Below, piece after piece: positions 23,234 to 34,224 of a stretch of 64,000 nt of DNA; within the stretch, counting starts at the first letter, position 1; each line of letters begins with the position of its first letter. The stretch is from Gonapodya prolifera JEL478 (taxonomy: Eukaryota; Monoblepharomycota; Monoblepharidomycetes; Monoblepharidales; Gonapodyaceae): positions 739,826 to 803,825 of the forward strand of contig KQ965739.1 in the NCBI GenBank assembly GCA_001574975.1, written 5' to 3'. The position numbers and the translations under genes are program-made. The notes under the pieces are model-generated. The model was not told the origin of the DNA, did not search any database, and was given only the letters and a program-made list of their open reading frames with translations.

Positions 23234-25154
23234 TTACGAGTTACGAGTGGTACCGATAAATTGGGTCTGCTGACATGCATGAGGATCAAGTGGCCTTGAT
23301 GTGACTGTTGGGTATGTTCCTGAGAAAGGTACTGATAGTGGCTGCAGTGGCCGCATTGAATGGGGAGGCGGGCCCGGCAAGGGAAATGGCTCAATGTTCA
23401 CGTAGTTTGATACCCTCAGTGGTGGATACTCCACACTTGCACTGCGCTGAGCTGTAACCCGTGTGGAGCGAAAGGGAGCTGAAGCTTGACCATGGCTTTG
23501 ATTGCTGAATTGAACCCCAATTGTGTAGCGAGAAAGAATGGCACCGTTCTTCAAAAATCCCAGGGTAAAAAATGGTCGAATTTTCTCGCAATGTGCACAT
23601 TCACCTCGATTGCGACACAGTGAGCAGCAGCTTTGGGGTCAGAATACCGAATAAATGCAAATCCTGCATAAATAAGCAAAATTTGTGAGTATGCAAGGGT
23701 AGATATCAGGTGCTTCTTACGGACTCTTATCATTCTTTAATTCAACATGCTCAATTAACCCATACTTGCTGAAGCGATCGAGGAGGTGCGAGACCTGACG
23801 AAACAGATTGTAATTCAAAGCTCGAAGGTTAACTGACTCCCCAAGAGAAATGACGTACGAGTGTATCAGACGGCAAGTTGGTGATGTAAAGCGAAGCACC
23901 ATTTCCATCGTCGAGGTTCTCGCAGTTCACACCCCATTCCACCACAAAATCTTGAAATGGATGCATTGCCTGGTCATAGCCAACAATTAGTTCCGACGCA
24001 TTATACATGAGGTATACGTTTCCTCACCGTACGTGTGTATGCTCTTTGAAGATGCGTTTGGAAGGTTTCATTTAAAAATACACGTCATTGGGCAATCCTC
24101 CAAAACAGATATCTCCGAGCCCCTCGAACTCACTTTATAGCATCCTGTCGGTACCGAAACCTGGCCAATGCGCATCCTCGGGAGCTTGCCACGATGAAAT
24201 TGTTCATGAAAGTGAGCTCTTGCAAAGGCCCAAAGCTTTCAAGATAGCTCCTGAGCATTGCTTCTTCGATAGACTGTAGATGGTCATGAGAAAGAGAAGA
24301 CACATCAGATTTCGCAAGTGTGAATCACTTACACCTTGTGTGAGCTTGTTCCCCAGTCTCGCGATGAACAATGTACGGTTGACTTTTGCTTTCTCAATTC
24401 TCAATGGACGATCTTCGAACATCTTTCCCTGTGCATCTGCAATCGCGCGCGCTGCTACTTCCGGTGTATGGAACTGAACGAAACTGTATGTTCGTCCCAT
24501 CATATCCCGAGACACCTTGGCTGGAAGAGAGAGTCGTAACATTCATCTGTTACACCAAGTCATCGAAACCCACCATGAAGTATCGGTCCCCACGCAGAGA
24601 AGAACTGAATTATACCCCACCGCAGCTGCTGATCGGTTTTGGAGGAGTTCAGGCTAAGTGAGAATCAAAGGGACGAACTTTCGTTTCGTTGGGTTTCGTT
24701 GCACCAGCGCGAGTTGAGATTCTCACTTGGCGACAAAGATGCAGGCTTCCGGGTCACCCCTCTCCCCAGAAAAAATGGTTGTTTGCTGAGGAGAATCGGT
24801 GTTGAAGCCCAACTGTGGGATCTTGGGTGTCTGCGCAATCCATGGCCCGGAAGCAGCAGCAGTGTGAGGGGAGGTGAAGCCGTACATGGTTTTGAGAGCG
24901 GAGGATGTCAACGTGGATGAATCGTAGACCTGAGAGAGTTTTAACCAATTGTGGGATGAAAGGAAAGAAATGGGGTATTTGACCCGTGAGGGAGGCACTC
25001 CCTTGTGGTCAAAACCCGTGGTGACACGGTCGTTCACACCACCTCCAGATTCGTTCAAATTATCATTTGTCTTCCACGAAGAGCCATGATGTGATATTTG
25101 ATGGCCAGTAGCCAACCGGGTGTGCGTCCGGGTACTCTTCAAAACTGGAACCAT
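23234..25154 (-). CDS. Rim4-family RRM RNA-binding protein
   Basis: Multi-RRM protein of the fungal Rim4 family; yeast Rim4 represses translation of meiotic mRNAs. Nine exons (24727-25154, 24574-24653, 24333-24520, 24134-24273, 24028-24043, 23859-23969, about 23725-23794, 23605-23663, 23234-23548) give 468 residues in phase. RRM1 has RNP2 CIFVANLNSSKTD and RNP1 RTYSFVQF. The linker PLRIEKAKVNRTLFIARLGN is the Rim4 hallmark and also starts RRM2 (SRGCALARFRY as RNP1). A third RRM follows (SLYITNLPSDT, FAFIRYSD). Exon 5 is a 16-base microexon. The donor of exon 7 was chosen as the weak GTCCGT because it restores phase and RNP1. The Pro-rich C-terminus is unstructured. Confidence 0.8.
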
Positions 25155-25221
25155 CGTTATGAAAAAGAGCAGACAGTTACATTTTATACAGGAAAATATT
25201 CGGATTATAAAATTGCATTAT

Positions 25222-26800
25222 TCAAACAAAAAGGTCCCCGCCAATCATGAGCCCGTCATTCACGTCGATGCCCGATCCTCCGAGACCCTCAGCGTAAAAT
25301 CGATCCATCACATCGCCCTCTCCTGAGTATCCAAATTCCATGGGTGATCCTAAAAAAGAGTGAAGTACAATCAGTCAGAGGTAGCTGGAATCTGCGCTTG
25401 GCAAATCAGCACTCCCATTTGACTCAGGCCGCGCTGCACCGATATGTCACACTTTCCCCTTCCCCTCAAGAACGACAAACTAATCACCTGCGTCCAGCCA
25501 GATCGGAGCCGCTTCTCTGCGATCAAATATTGGGATAGGGGGGTTCAAGATGCGAGCTGCCAACTGAGGTTGGAACCATTCCGGTGGCGGTTCGGGTTTC
25601 AACAAGAGGCTAACGTCAATGATGGTGTCGGGATCTGGTATAAACGGTTCATCTGAACAGGGAATGAAAAGAGAAGTCGGTCAATTGCTCCGACTGGCCA
25701 AACTCGACCTTCCCACAAGCATTCCGTTAACAAGAAACCCCTCATACAATATCCACAATCAAGAAGCACCTTCTGCTTCCATTGGTTGTCCCCCACAGAG
25801 AAGACTCTCAAAAATGCATTCCCTATGAGCAACTCACCGAACACCTCCCGAGGAGTTCCACCTTCAACTTCAAAGGCATCATCTGAGGTGAAGCCAATAC
25901 GTCGCAGAATATCGGGTATTCCATCATCGCGGTGACCGGAATCCACGTCGTTTGCCAGAATTTTCAATTTTTGCTGCTCAGCCTTTCCTCCCATCACACC
26001 ATCTGTCTGACTCTGCTTTACAGCCGTAGAAGTCACTTCACGTTTTAACCCTGTCAACTGTTCTTTCATTCCACCCCGGAGAGAGACTTTGCCTTTGCCG
26101 AAGCCAGCTCCCTTCTCTGTCGGCGTGCTATATTGTTCATCCGGGAGAACAGCAAGTTTGGTCGACAGTTTCAATCCGGTTTTGGGAACAGCTGATGGGG
26201 GGATGGCTGATGGTTTACCAGTTACTGAGCGGGATACGGGTGTCTTGTTCGTGATGTCGCGAAGAAGCGCACGAGCTCCGGGTGTCACGGCGGGTACGTT
26301 GCTCACGGAAACGCTCTTGACGGGTTTCCCAGAAGGTTTCAGAACGGAGGAGCTCGATAGTGGCTTTTTTGAGGCGGCAAATTTGGACTGTTGGGGACCT
26401 ACGAATCCACATCATTAAGAAAACGTGGCCATCATAGAAATAAAGGTTCAAATTCAGGTAGAACTCAAAGAGTCAACACATTTCAAAGTTGGGGTCACTT
26501 ACCTGGTACTGCGTTCTCTGAACGTGATGCTATCGGCCCCTTCTCCTTCGCATCGAGCTTACGAGTTGCATTTTTTGGTACAATACCGCCTTTCTTCTGC
26601 ATCGGTGGCTTCCCAGCTCCAGCACGCGCCGTCCATTTTGATTCGAGGGCGCCGTCCTTTGCAGAAGTCCTTGCGATTCCATCGATCCCCGAGTGGCTGT
26701 TTTCCTTATCAAGTGGCTCTCGTGTAAGTCTCATGGGCAGCATTCTGGTCGCCATTTCATCGGAGAGGTTGCTTGGATTTTGGACTCTGACTGCGGTCAA
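25222..26800 (-). CDS. Securin-like KEN-box/D-box protein (candidate)
   Basis: Four exons (26503-26800, 25838-26398, 25488-25652, 25222-25349) join in phase to 383 residues. The N-terminal half is basic, Ser/Pro/Lys-rich and disordered. It carries a KEN box (DKEN, residues 31-34) and a full destruction box RALLRDITN (142-150), the two degrons read by APC/C. The C-terminal half turns acidic and hydrophobic (EPFIPDPDTIIDVSLLL, WFQPQLAARILNPP). That order (KEN, D-box, basic region, acidic C-terminus) is the layout of securins, which inhibit separase until anaphase and have almost no sequence conservation. Other APC/C substrates such as shugoshin- or Acm1-like regulators would also fit. The function is inferred from layout only. 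Confidence 0.55.
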
Positions 26801-26966
26801 GACTTATTGAGAGCAACAAGCGGTGCACGGGGTCGTCGACATGATTCACAAAAGATTCCAAAAGATTCACCTCGAAAGTATGTACATGTAATTTTTATTG
26901 GAGTGAATCTAGACTTAATACATCGGGATACTGGTGCCAGAAATTTTCAAAGCGGAGACCACGCAA

Positions 26967-29900
26967 TTAGAACCGTTCACCGAAATGATGAAGAAAAGCG
27001 TATCCCTGTTGCTGTTTGTTTAGTTGCGAGCATGCCAAGTCAACGTTATCCATCATGATAGCTGAGAAAGACGAGCGACCATCAGCAAGTGTCAACTTCA
27101 AAAAATGGGCCACGCAAAACTCACCAGGACCACAAGTGAACACCCCGATGTCCCTAGCAGGTACGGCCACAGATTGACCACTGAGTTCGGCGATGTCCTC
27201 CGGAGCGTGGTTCTCTCGGATTTTGCGGAAAATTTTCTCAAACGATGGTCGACCGAAGTGGGTTTGCGACCGAAGACCAGTGAAAAGGGATTGGCCATTG
27301 ATTCTCGCGAATGACCGTTCCGTGATCTGGTTGATTTTGCAGTTTCAGCGATGATGAAGACTGAAGACAATACGCAATGCTGAGTAAACTTACATAGAGC
27401 ATGGTTGTCCGCAAATCATACTTTTCCGAGATCGCGGTGATGAAAACGTGAGTTTCTAGAACTTGCTGCTGGTCTTGCTCCTCCAGATCTTTGATAAGGT
27501 CCACCATCCACTCAAACTGCTTTTGACTCCGTGCTACCCAAATAAAGTACGCTTTCCGAATCCTCTGTTGCGCAAAGATTCCTGGAGCTTTGTTGGCGTT
27601 GAAAACCAGTTCCTTCATAATCGAAGCGAAGGGTGTGACACCAATACCTTCAAACGGCTTGTGAACAACACATTACTCCGGCATCCAAACGAATAACATA
27701 CCTCCACCAACGAAGATGGCGACGGGATACCGCGCGTAGTCACCATGCCCACCCCCGAATGGACCGTCAATAATGGCGCTGCCTGGCGTTGCTCCAAGCA
27801 CATCTCTTGCCCGAGTTGTCCAAGGCCCAACAGTGCGGATGTGCACGGACAAGAAAGGATCATTGGGTGCAGAGCTTATAGTAAATGGGTGCAGTTCCTT
27901 GGTTGAGATTTCCGGCAGAGCAATTCGAAGCCATTGTCCGGCTTTATAGTCGAAGTTGTCGGGCTTTCGCATTTTGACGAGCGTGACATCGGACGGGAGG
28001 AGAGCGGCTTCGATGATTTGAACTTTATAGGCTCGTCGCATGGCCGTAAAAACTGAATCCAAACGGTACACGCTGGTATAATCGTGGATTAATTGGGCAT
28101 TAATACAAGTTGTAAACATTCGTGAGTGACTCACATTGTTGGGATCAACAAAAAGTACCAGTAGAACGGAGGCTGAACGAGCTGCGCTGCTCCATGAACA
28201 ATCATTCCCAGATACCAGAATGGGTGCAACTTATGGAAGAACCAGAAGACACTGAAGACGTTGCGACGCACGTACTGAAGAGACACCGTTTTACTGTTCT
28301 CGCTCACTACAACACGAAAGAGCTACCATGAGCCAACTCACCTCATGAGCGTAGGTGTAAATGAGCACCATCAACACCACGAGAACGAGACCAGAAAACC
28401 CAGTCACAGTTTGCCAGCAGTAATAGAAGAACGACAAAAGCTCGTCCGAATAGTGGTAGACATCGCGAAAGTAGCAAGACATATCATCCGAAGGTTGTGT
28501 CGAAAGGTTGTAGAAGCTATGATTATGAATGTTAACGTTCCATTTTTACTAAGCCAAATTTTTGACTCACTTGAAGAAATGCCCAATAATATGCACAATA
28601 GATGTGGTGAATCCGGTCCATGCTGTGTGGGCGTCGTCAGCACACAAAGTTACACTGTCAGAAAGCATACATACCGGCAATGATATGAAATTCCAGATGC
28701 GCGTCGAAAGGAATAAATTCGGCCAGCCATGTACCTCGAAGCCAGGCGATGGTGTTTCGACACCTAAAATTGCGTCCGACAAATGATTACAAACAGGAAG
28801 TAAAAGCGATTGGTGTGGAAGGACTCACATCGAAAGCAATACCCAAGCGTAAGCCCACATTTGACCGGAAGCACCACCACGTGTAACTTTCAGATTGCTC
28901 GTTAGATATTGCAGAACGCATTTGGAAACAAGCCAAACTTACTTGCAACACCATAGCCAGTAACTTGACGCAAGCCCCCGTGTTCCTTGTTGTGGTAATA
29001 TACGTAGAAACGTTCGAAGAAGATTGCAAGCGTCGAAACAACGAAGAAGGTCAAAAAGATGATCTCCCTCCGCTTGTTTGTGATGTATGCTTTCCAATAA
29101 TCCCATACTGTTGTCCTCCGGGGCTTCTGAGAGGAGGCCCCCGAGCTTTTCGTCACCGTGCTGGTTCCGATACTCTTCAATGGAGCTGGCTTTCGAGGTG
29201 CTGCAGTGGTTAATCCGCCACGAGCGATTCCCTGAACAAGCGAGCGATTCCGATTCACTGCTGTTGTCAGAGCACGTCCTAGCGCAGTATCTCCCGATGG
29301 CGTTTCCGCTGCAGTGAGTCCTCGAGACACCCCTAAGGCTCCCTCGGTATTCTCTGGTTCCGACGGATCCAAGACACCGGTAATAGTAATAGCTTGAATG
29401 ACATTCTCCCCGAAAACGTTCATCACATGACGAAAATCCTCAAAATTCATCATATCAACAGGTCCACCGTGGCGCTTCTCCACTTCCTTCCACCATGTGT
29501 CAACCACTGCTGTTGTTGCATCACTTAAGGCCTTAGCGTCCACTTCTTTGGCTGCACTGCCTTCACTCAGAAGTGAGGTGAGCATGGTTTGCAGCTCCTC
29601 GCGGGCAAGGGATCCGTTTCCGTCAAGATCTACCAAGATATTACAAAATTTTGCCCGTCAGTCAAAATATACAATGAGACTTCAACATCACCTCACCGTG
29701 CAGGTCAAAAAGGAGCCGGGTTTTGGTTGTCAAGTCACCGTTGTTGAACACCACCATCATGTCAAGAAGCTCACGGAAATTAACGTAACCGTTACCGTCC
29801 TTGTCAACCCAGTTAAAAATCTGAGTGGCAAAAAGCGAGTTTCTGTCAACACGGAACGCCGCTGCGAATTCGTCTCTCGATAATTCCGCTTGTGAGAGTC

Positions 29901-32900
29901 CACCCCGAGGTTCAGATGATTTGTCACGCTTGAATAGCTGTAGGCCTTTCCTGGCGCCGGTACCCCCCCCACCCCCACTTTGAGGCGCAATAATGTTCGC
30001 TGGAAGTAGGAGAGATGGTTAAACAGGGATGTTGCGTACCACTATCCAAGAGAGCTCACCTATTTCCCTGAAAAATTCCTCAATTTCAAGTGTACGTTCA
30101 GCGCGTGTTTTCACAGAGGCTCTCAAGTCGCCGTGCTTCTTAACAGTAAGTTGTGGTGTTCTCCTAAAGCCTGCTTTTTGAACATAGTCCATAATGCGTC
30201 CGACAAAATCGTCCCGTAAGCCAACATCGGCAAACCTGAGCCAAATCTACGAAAAGGGGAATCACCACTGGTTTCCTTACATCTGCATGAAGAACTTACA
30301 TCATATTCCTTTGGCACTTGCACAACAACTTCAGGCACTTGTGCATCCTCTCGCCCTCCAAACCTGAACCATCTTCTCATCGTTTTGCCCCTCACATCAA
30401 CATTGCCTTCCGGGAGCGCTTCTGAAAGTTCACCCATGACGATATCCCCAATCCGCTGGTAGTCCACTTCCCGAATCACCTTTGATTGGTCCCTCGGATT
30501 CACAAGCTGCAATTTCTGCTCCGAAACAATTACCAGAACTGCAGTTCCTCCAATATCCGCAGAGTCAGGTCGAGGAGGCTTCCCAGAGTCGAAGGTTGGA
30601 GGAAGATCTTTTCCAGCGTACTCTGTCGCTGGGAAAGTGTCATTCACATCCCTTCCGGCGAACTCCTGTGCTTCTGACATAAGGGGCGCTTGGAAGCTCT
30701 TCCGCGATGCACGATCCTCGTTCTTCTTCTGGGCAGCGCGGGCTCGCCTTATCAAACGTCCTCTCCACCACTTTGCAAGGGGGATTGTCGCTGCCGAAAG
30801 AATCATCAACAATATCGAGACGAAGATAGTGCCCGTGATCTGGTAGCCGGAAAGTCGAAGGTAGTCGAATTGCTGCGGAGGGGTGCACATTCCTTCGGCA
30901 GGGTCAGTTTGGGAGAGTTGCTTTGGTTGGTGACAGTAGAAGTCTTGCGGTGGAGCATGCCAGATGTCTTGCTGGAGGGCCCATTCTGGAACACCCGTGT
31001 TGCGGATAATGATGGATCTCATGGAGTTCTCCGGGCTCCGGATGTAGTCGATCTCCGCTTTAGTGAAGTACCCTGACGTCGGGTTCGCAAACCAGAAGCG
31101 ATCCGCATCACGAATACGAGTGAATTGGTCAGTGAGAATACTAGAGCGTACACAATTTGTCAGCCGGGACACAACATGCACGACATGTCCACTTACGCTC
31201 CAAACAACTCGCCCATTTCGCCTTGCGTGGTCTCCAGAAGACCGCCGACCCAAACGTCAATATCATCAAGATTGCCGTGGTACAGCTCCTCCATGCGCTT
31301 AGCGAGAAGCTTCGTGCCATTTACAGGGACATCCCAATCTCCCGTGATGTCTTGGAACGAAGTTTTCCGAGTCAGATTGTAGTATTGACGGGCGGTGTTA
31401 TAATCCGGAATGCCTACGGACTAGACAGTGAGGACACAAGGATGGATAAGTCAACGCAGGTTCCAATCACCTTCTTCCCTCCCCCTCTGGATGTTGATGG
31501 CCATCAAATCCCGTCTCGACATTTCCAGCGGACCGAATACAAACCCGCGCAAGTCCTCCGTGATGATGTTGTCCTCCTTCTCCGTGACCTGTGCCGTCAT
31601 GCCCAGGAGGAATTCGGCCAGGTCTGTTTGACTGCCGTCGGGGAATGAATTACGGAAACCACCATTTGTACCCTGACCGGTGGCGTTCGGAGCGAACTGA
31701 CCGGTGGTGTCAGCACCGAGGTACTCTGCCGAGAAGCATCGCTGATGAGTACAATGAAAAATATTACACTCCAGATGCGCTCACCATTTGGGTTCCAATA
31801 ACTGTTGCACGTCCGGAAAAGCTTGTTCGTCAGGAACTGACAAGATCCGGTCTGTCCAACAGCAGGGTTCGCAGGATCGGCGTTGCCAGGTGTGCGTCTC
31901 CACACAGCAGGCGGGACAAGGGTGTGTCCGTACCGCATCGCGGCCGCTTGGAAGATCACCGCGATCTGAGGATGTCTACCAGCGTCGTACCCCTTGTACG
32001 GTGGAAGTTGTCGGCCTGCAAAGACGGGGAACCACTCTTCCGTGACGACCTGGTGGAAAATCCAGCAATACATACGTTCAGACCATGGATTGACGCCACT
32101 AAATCCAAAGTGTGGCGTACTTACCTTCTGGTGGAGTGCGATGACCCATCTCCTCGCTTCGTTAAACAGTCTCTCGTCGTCCCAGGTCGGATGCAATTGC
32201 TTCAGCCGCGCGGCTTGGAAGTTGTGTTCACGGAACCACATGACACCCATTGAAAGCAACATCGGGTTCTCGCTGAGGAGTGAAAAAAGCAGAATGCCAG
32301 TTTCAACCACCTTTCGAGTACCAAAAACGATGTTACTCACTTTCCTCTGGGGTTGCCCAATTTGTGAATGCGGAACGGGCTCTTGAGCTTGTGGTCCCTG
32401 GGTGGGGCCGGGTTAAACATGGGCAATCCGATGTCGTTGTAAGCGGGAAAACGGCCGGACGCGTCCGTGGCGAGCAGCCCGTCCTTAAAAGTACGAAGAC
32501 CATCGGACCTGGGGAGTGTTCGTCCTCATGGATTCCCAAAAATTACTTGCATAAAATCACGCTTTCACGTACCACGCTCTCGCTGTCCCGTAAACAAGCC
32601 CGCCATCGATCCACGGTGTGATTTCGTTGATCTGCACTCGAGGCCCATTGATCGCGTGTCCCGTGAAAGCTTCATATCGGTTTCGAGTAAGTGGGATTAT
32701 TGCTTTGCCCGTTCCTGCCGGGTCGTACAATGGGTCCCCTTTGGGGATCTCAATGTTGAAGTATTCGACGGGACAGTGGGGTCTTTGGGCGTCCAAGATT
32801 TCTTCGACGACTTGTTGACCTGTTAATAGGTACGGGCAATTGTGAGACCAGAATCCTCTTGAGAACATTACTAGCAAACTCACCGAAAAACGTCATGAAT

Positions 32901-33630
32901 GCTGTTTTATTCTTTGTGCTCGCCATACCCGTCGGGCCAGCCATCAGTTCGAGTGATAGTGTCCGAGGATTTGGGCGATCCTCGCCTGCTGGTTCTTCGA
33001 CACCGTCATGGTATTGGGGTGGCGGCCATTGGAGCATAGGGCTGTCGATAGCTCCCTGAGGATAGGACGGAATTTGGATCATCAAGAGGGATTTGCACAA
33101 AATTTGAATTGATCCAGCGTAAGGAGAAGGCTGCCTGTAACTGCCTCAAAGTTTTTCTACTCCTTTATCACACGTTTCCATGTCCGACCGGTTGTGGTTT
33201 TGAGATGTGCTGTGTTCCGAAGGCTCTGTCACGATCCGGTTTTTCCTAATCCCCGAGAAATCCTGCCTGCCCACTCGCATATAATTTATACACGCACCAG
33301 ATTAGGAACTGCCAAATTGTTATAAAATCCATCCCAAGAGGGAAATTCTCGCCATGGCTCGTTGTCGAGGAGGTTGTCTGTGGGCGCCAGGGGAAACTTC
33401 ACTTGGAATGTGTTGGCTACACCAGTGACGAAGGGCAAAGCAGTTGCTGAGGAAGGAGGTGGGGCAGAGGGGGTCGCCGTTGCGGATGCGGCAGGCGGGG
33501 CACTCGGAGGAGGAGCGAAAGCAACATTTGCAGGATTGTTAGGTGAAAATGTCGGCGATGGAGCGGCAGTTTGAGACGGGAGCGCGGGAGCAGTTGCCGG
33601 ATTGATCAGACTCGCGAGAATGCCCGACAT
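26967..33630 (-). CDS. DUOX: Dual oxidase (DUOX): peroxidase-like, EF-hand, NADPH oxidase
   Basis: Calcium-regulated membrane enzyme passing electrons from cytosolic NADPH through FAD and two hemes to oxygen, releasing hydrogen peroxide outside. Twenty-one exons join in phase to 1752 residues. The peroxidase-like domain (to about 600) has TKNKTAFMTFFGQQVVEEI, HCPVEYFNIEIPKGDPLYDP, WIDGGLVYGT and GVMWFREHNFQAARL. Next are DRFWFANPTSGYF, a helix at about 700-722, and two EF-hands (DKDGNGYVNFRE and DLDGNGSLAREE, about 1017-1057). The oxidase part has the ferric-reductase helices (MCRNTIAWLRGTW, SIVHIIGHFF), FAD motif HPFTISSAP, GPFGGGHGDY, GGGIGVTPFASI, and a CGP motif before the C-terminal FGERF. 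Distal peroxidase His is Gln171. The chosen start lacks a signal peptide; a short 5' exon may be missing. Opposite DUOXA. Confidence 0.93.
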
Positions 33631-34224
33631 TTGTAGACTGCAACGCGGATTTGGAAAGAAAACTCAGGGAAAGCGGAGATGAGACGGCAACCCACAGTCG
33701 ACCTTTGGCACGGGATTCACTCGATTTCCAGACACCACAGCACCACACTCAATCCGACACGCGCGATTAACAACGTAGTGGAGAAGGCGCGCTCTTACGA
33801 GAGTGTTATGAAGCGGAGGCAGGGAAAACTTCGCGGTGGCGGAGTCGTCCTATTGGCCGCAGGCGGTGCAGGCGAGTCAGGCTGGGCCACGTAGGCCACA
33901 AGCAGTCTCACCGGCAGCCCCTGTTCTTCTGCAATTCACGTTTCGCGAGGGCGAATGCTGCTTCCTCAGGTTGTCGCTGTTTTGCATCCGGTGCAGGAGG
34001 TGGAGCGAAACAAATGTGAATCACCGGCACAGTTGAACGAGGCCACAGCAGCACACAGCCCCCTTCCGCGAACCGGCGAACCGCCGAATTCCGCCCTTTC
34101 TTGTTCCCGCCACACCCCCACTTCTCCACAAACTACTACTTGCCACCACCGGAGCGTCGCGATTTGAATCCGAGCCGAACGACACCTCCCTGGGCTCACT
34201 TAATCCCTGTTGGAAGCTAGCACC
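33631..34224. promoter_or_regulatory. Shared divergent promoter of DUOX and DUOXA
   Basis: A 594-base interval between the assigned start codons of DUOX (-) and DUOXA (+). It contains an inverted CCAAT box (ATTGG near 33852) and GC-rich stretches, and no ORF I believe. A small upstream exon with the DUOX signal peptide could lie here. The layout suggests coordinate expression; no specific regulator site is recognised. Confidence 0.5.

Noticed and set aside
26967-33630. Two separate genes, a peroxidase and a NADPH oxidase
   Set aside because: Exons run on in a single phase with the DUOX-specific linker (DRFWFANPTSGYF) and helix between them, and no stop or new start is needed.
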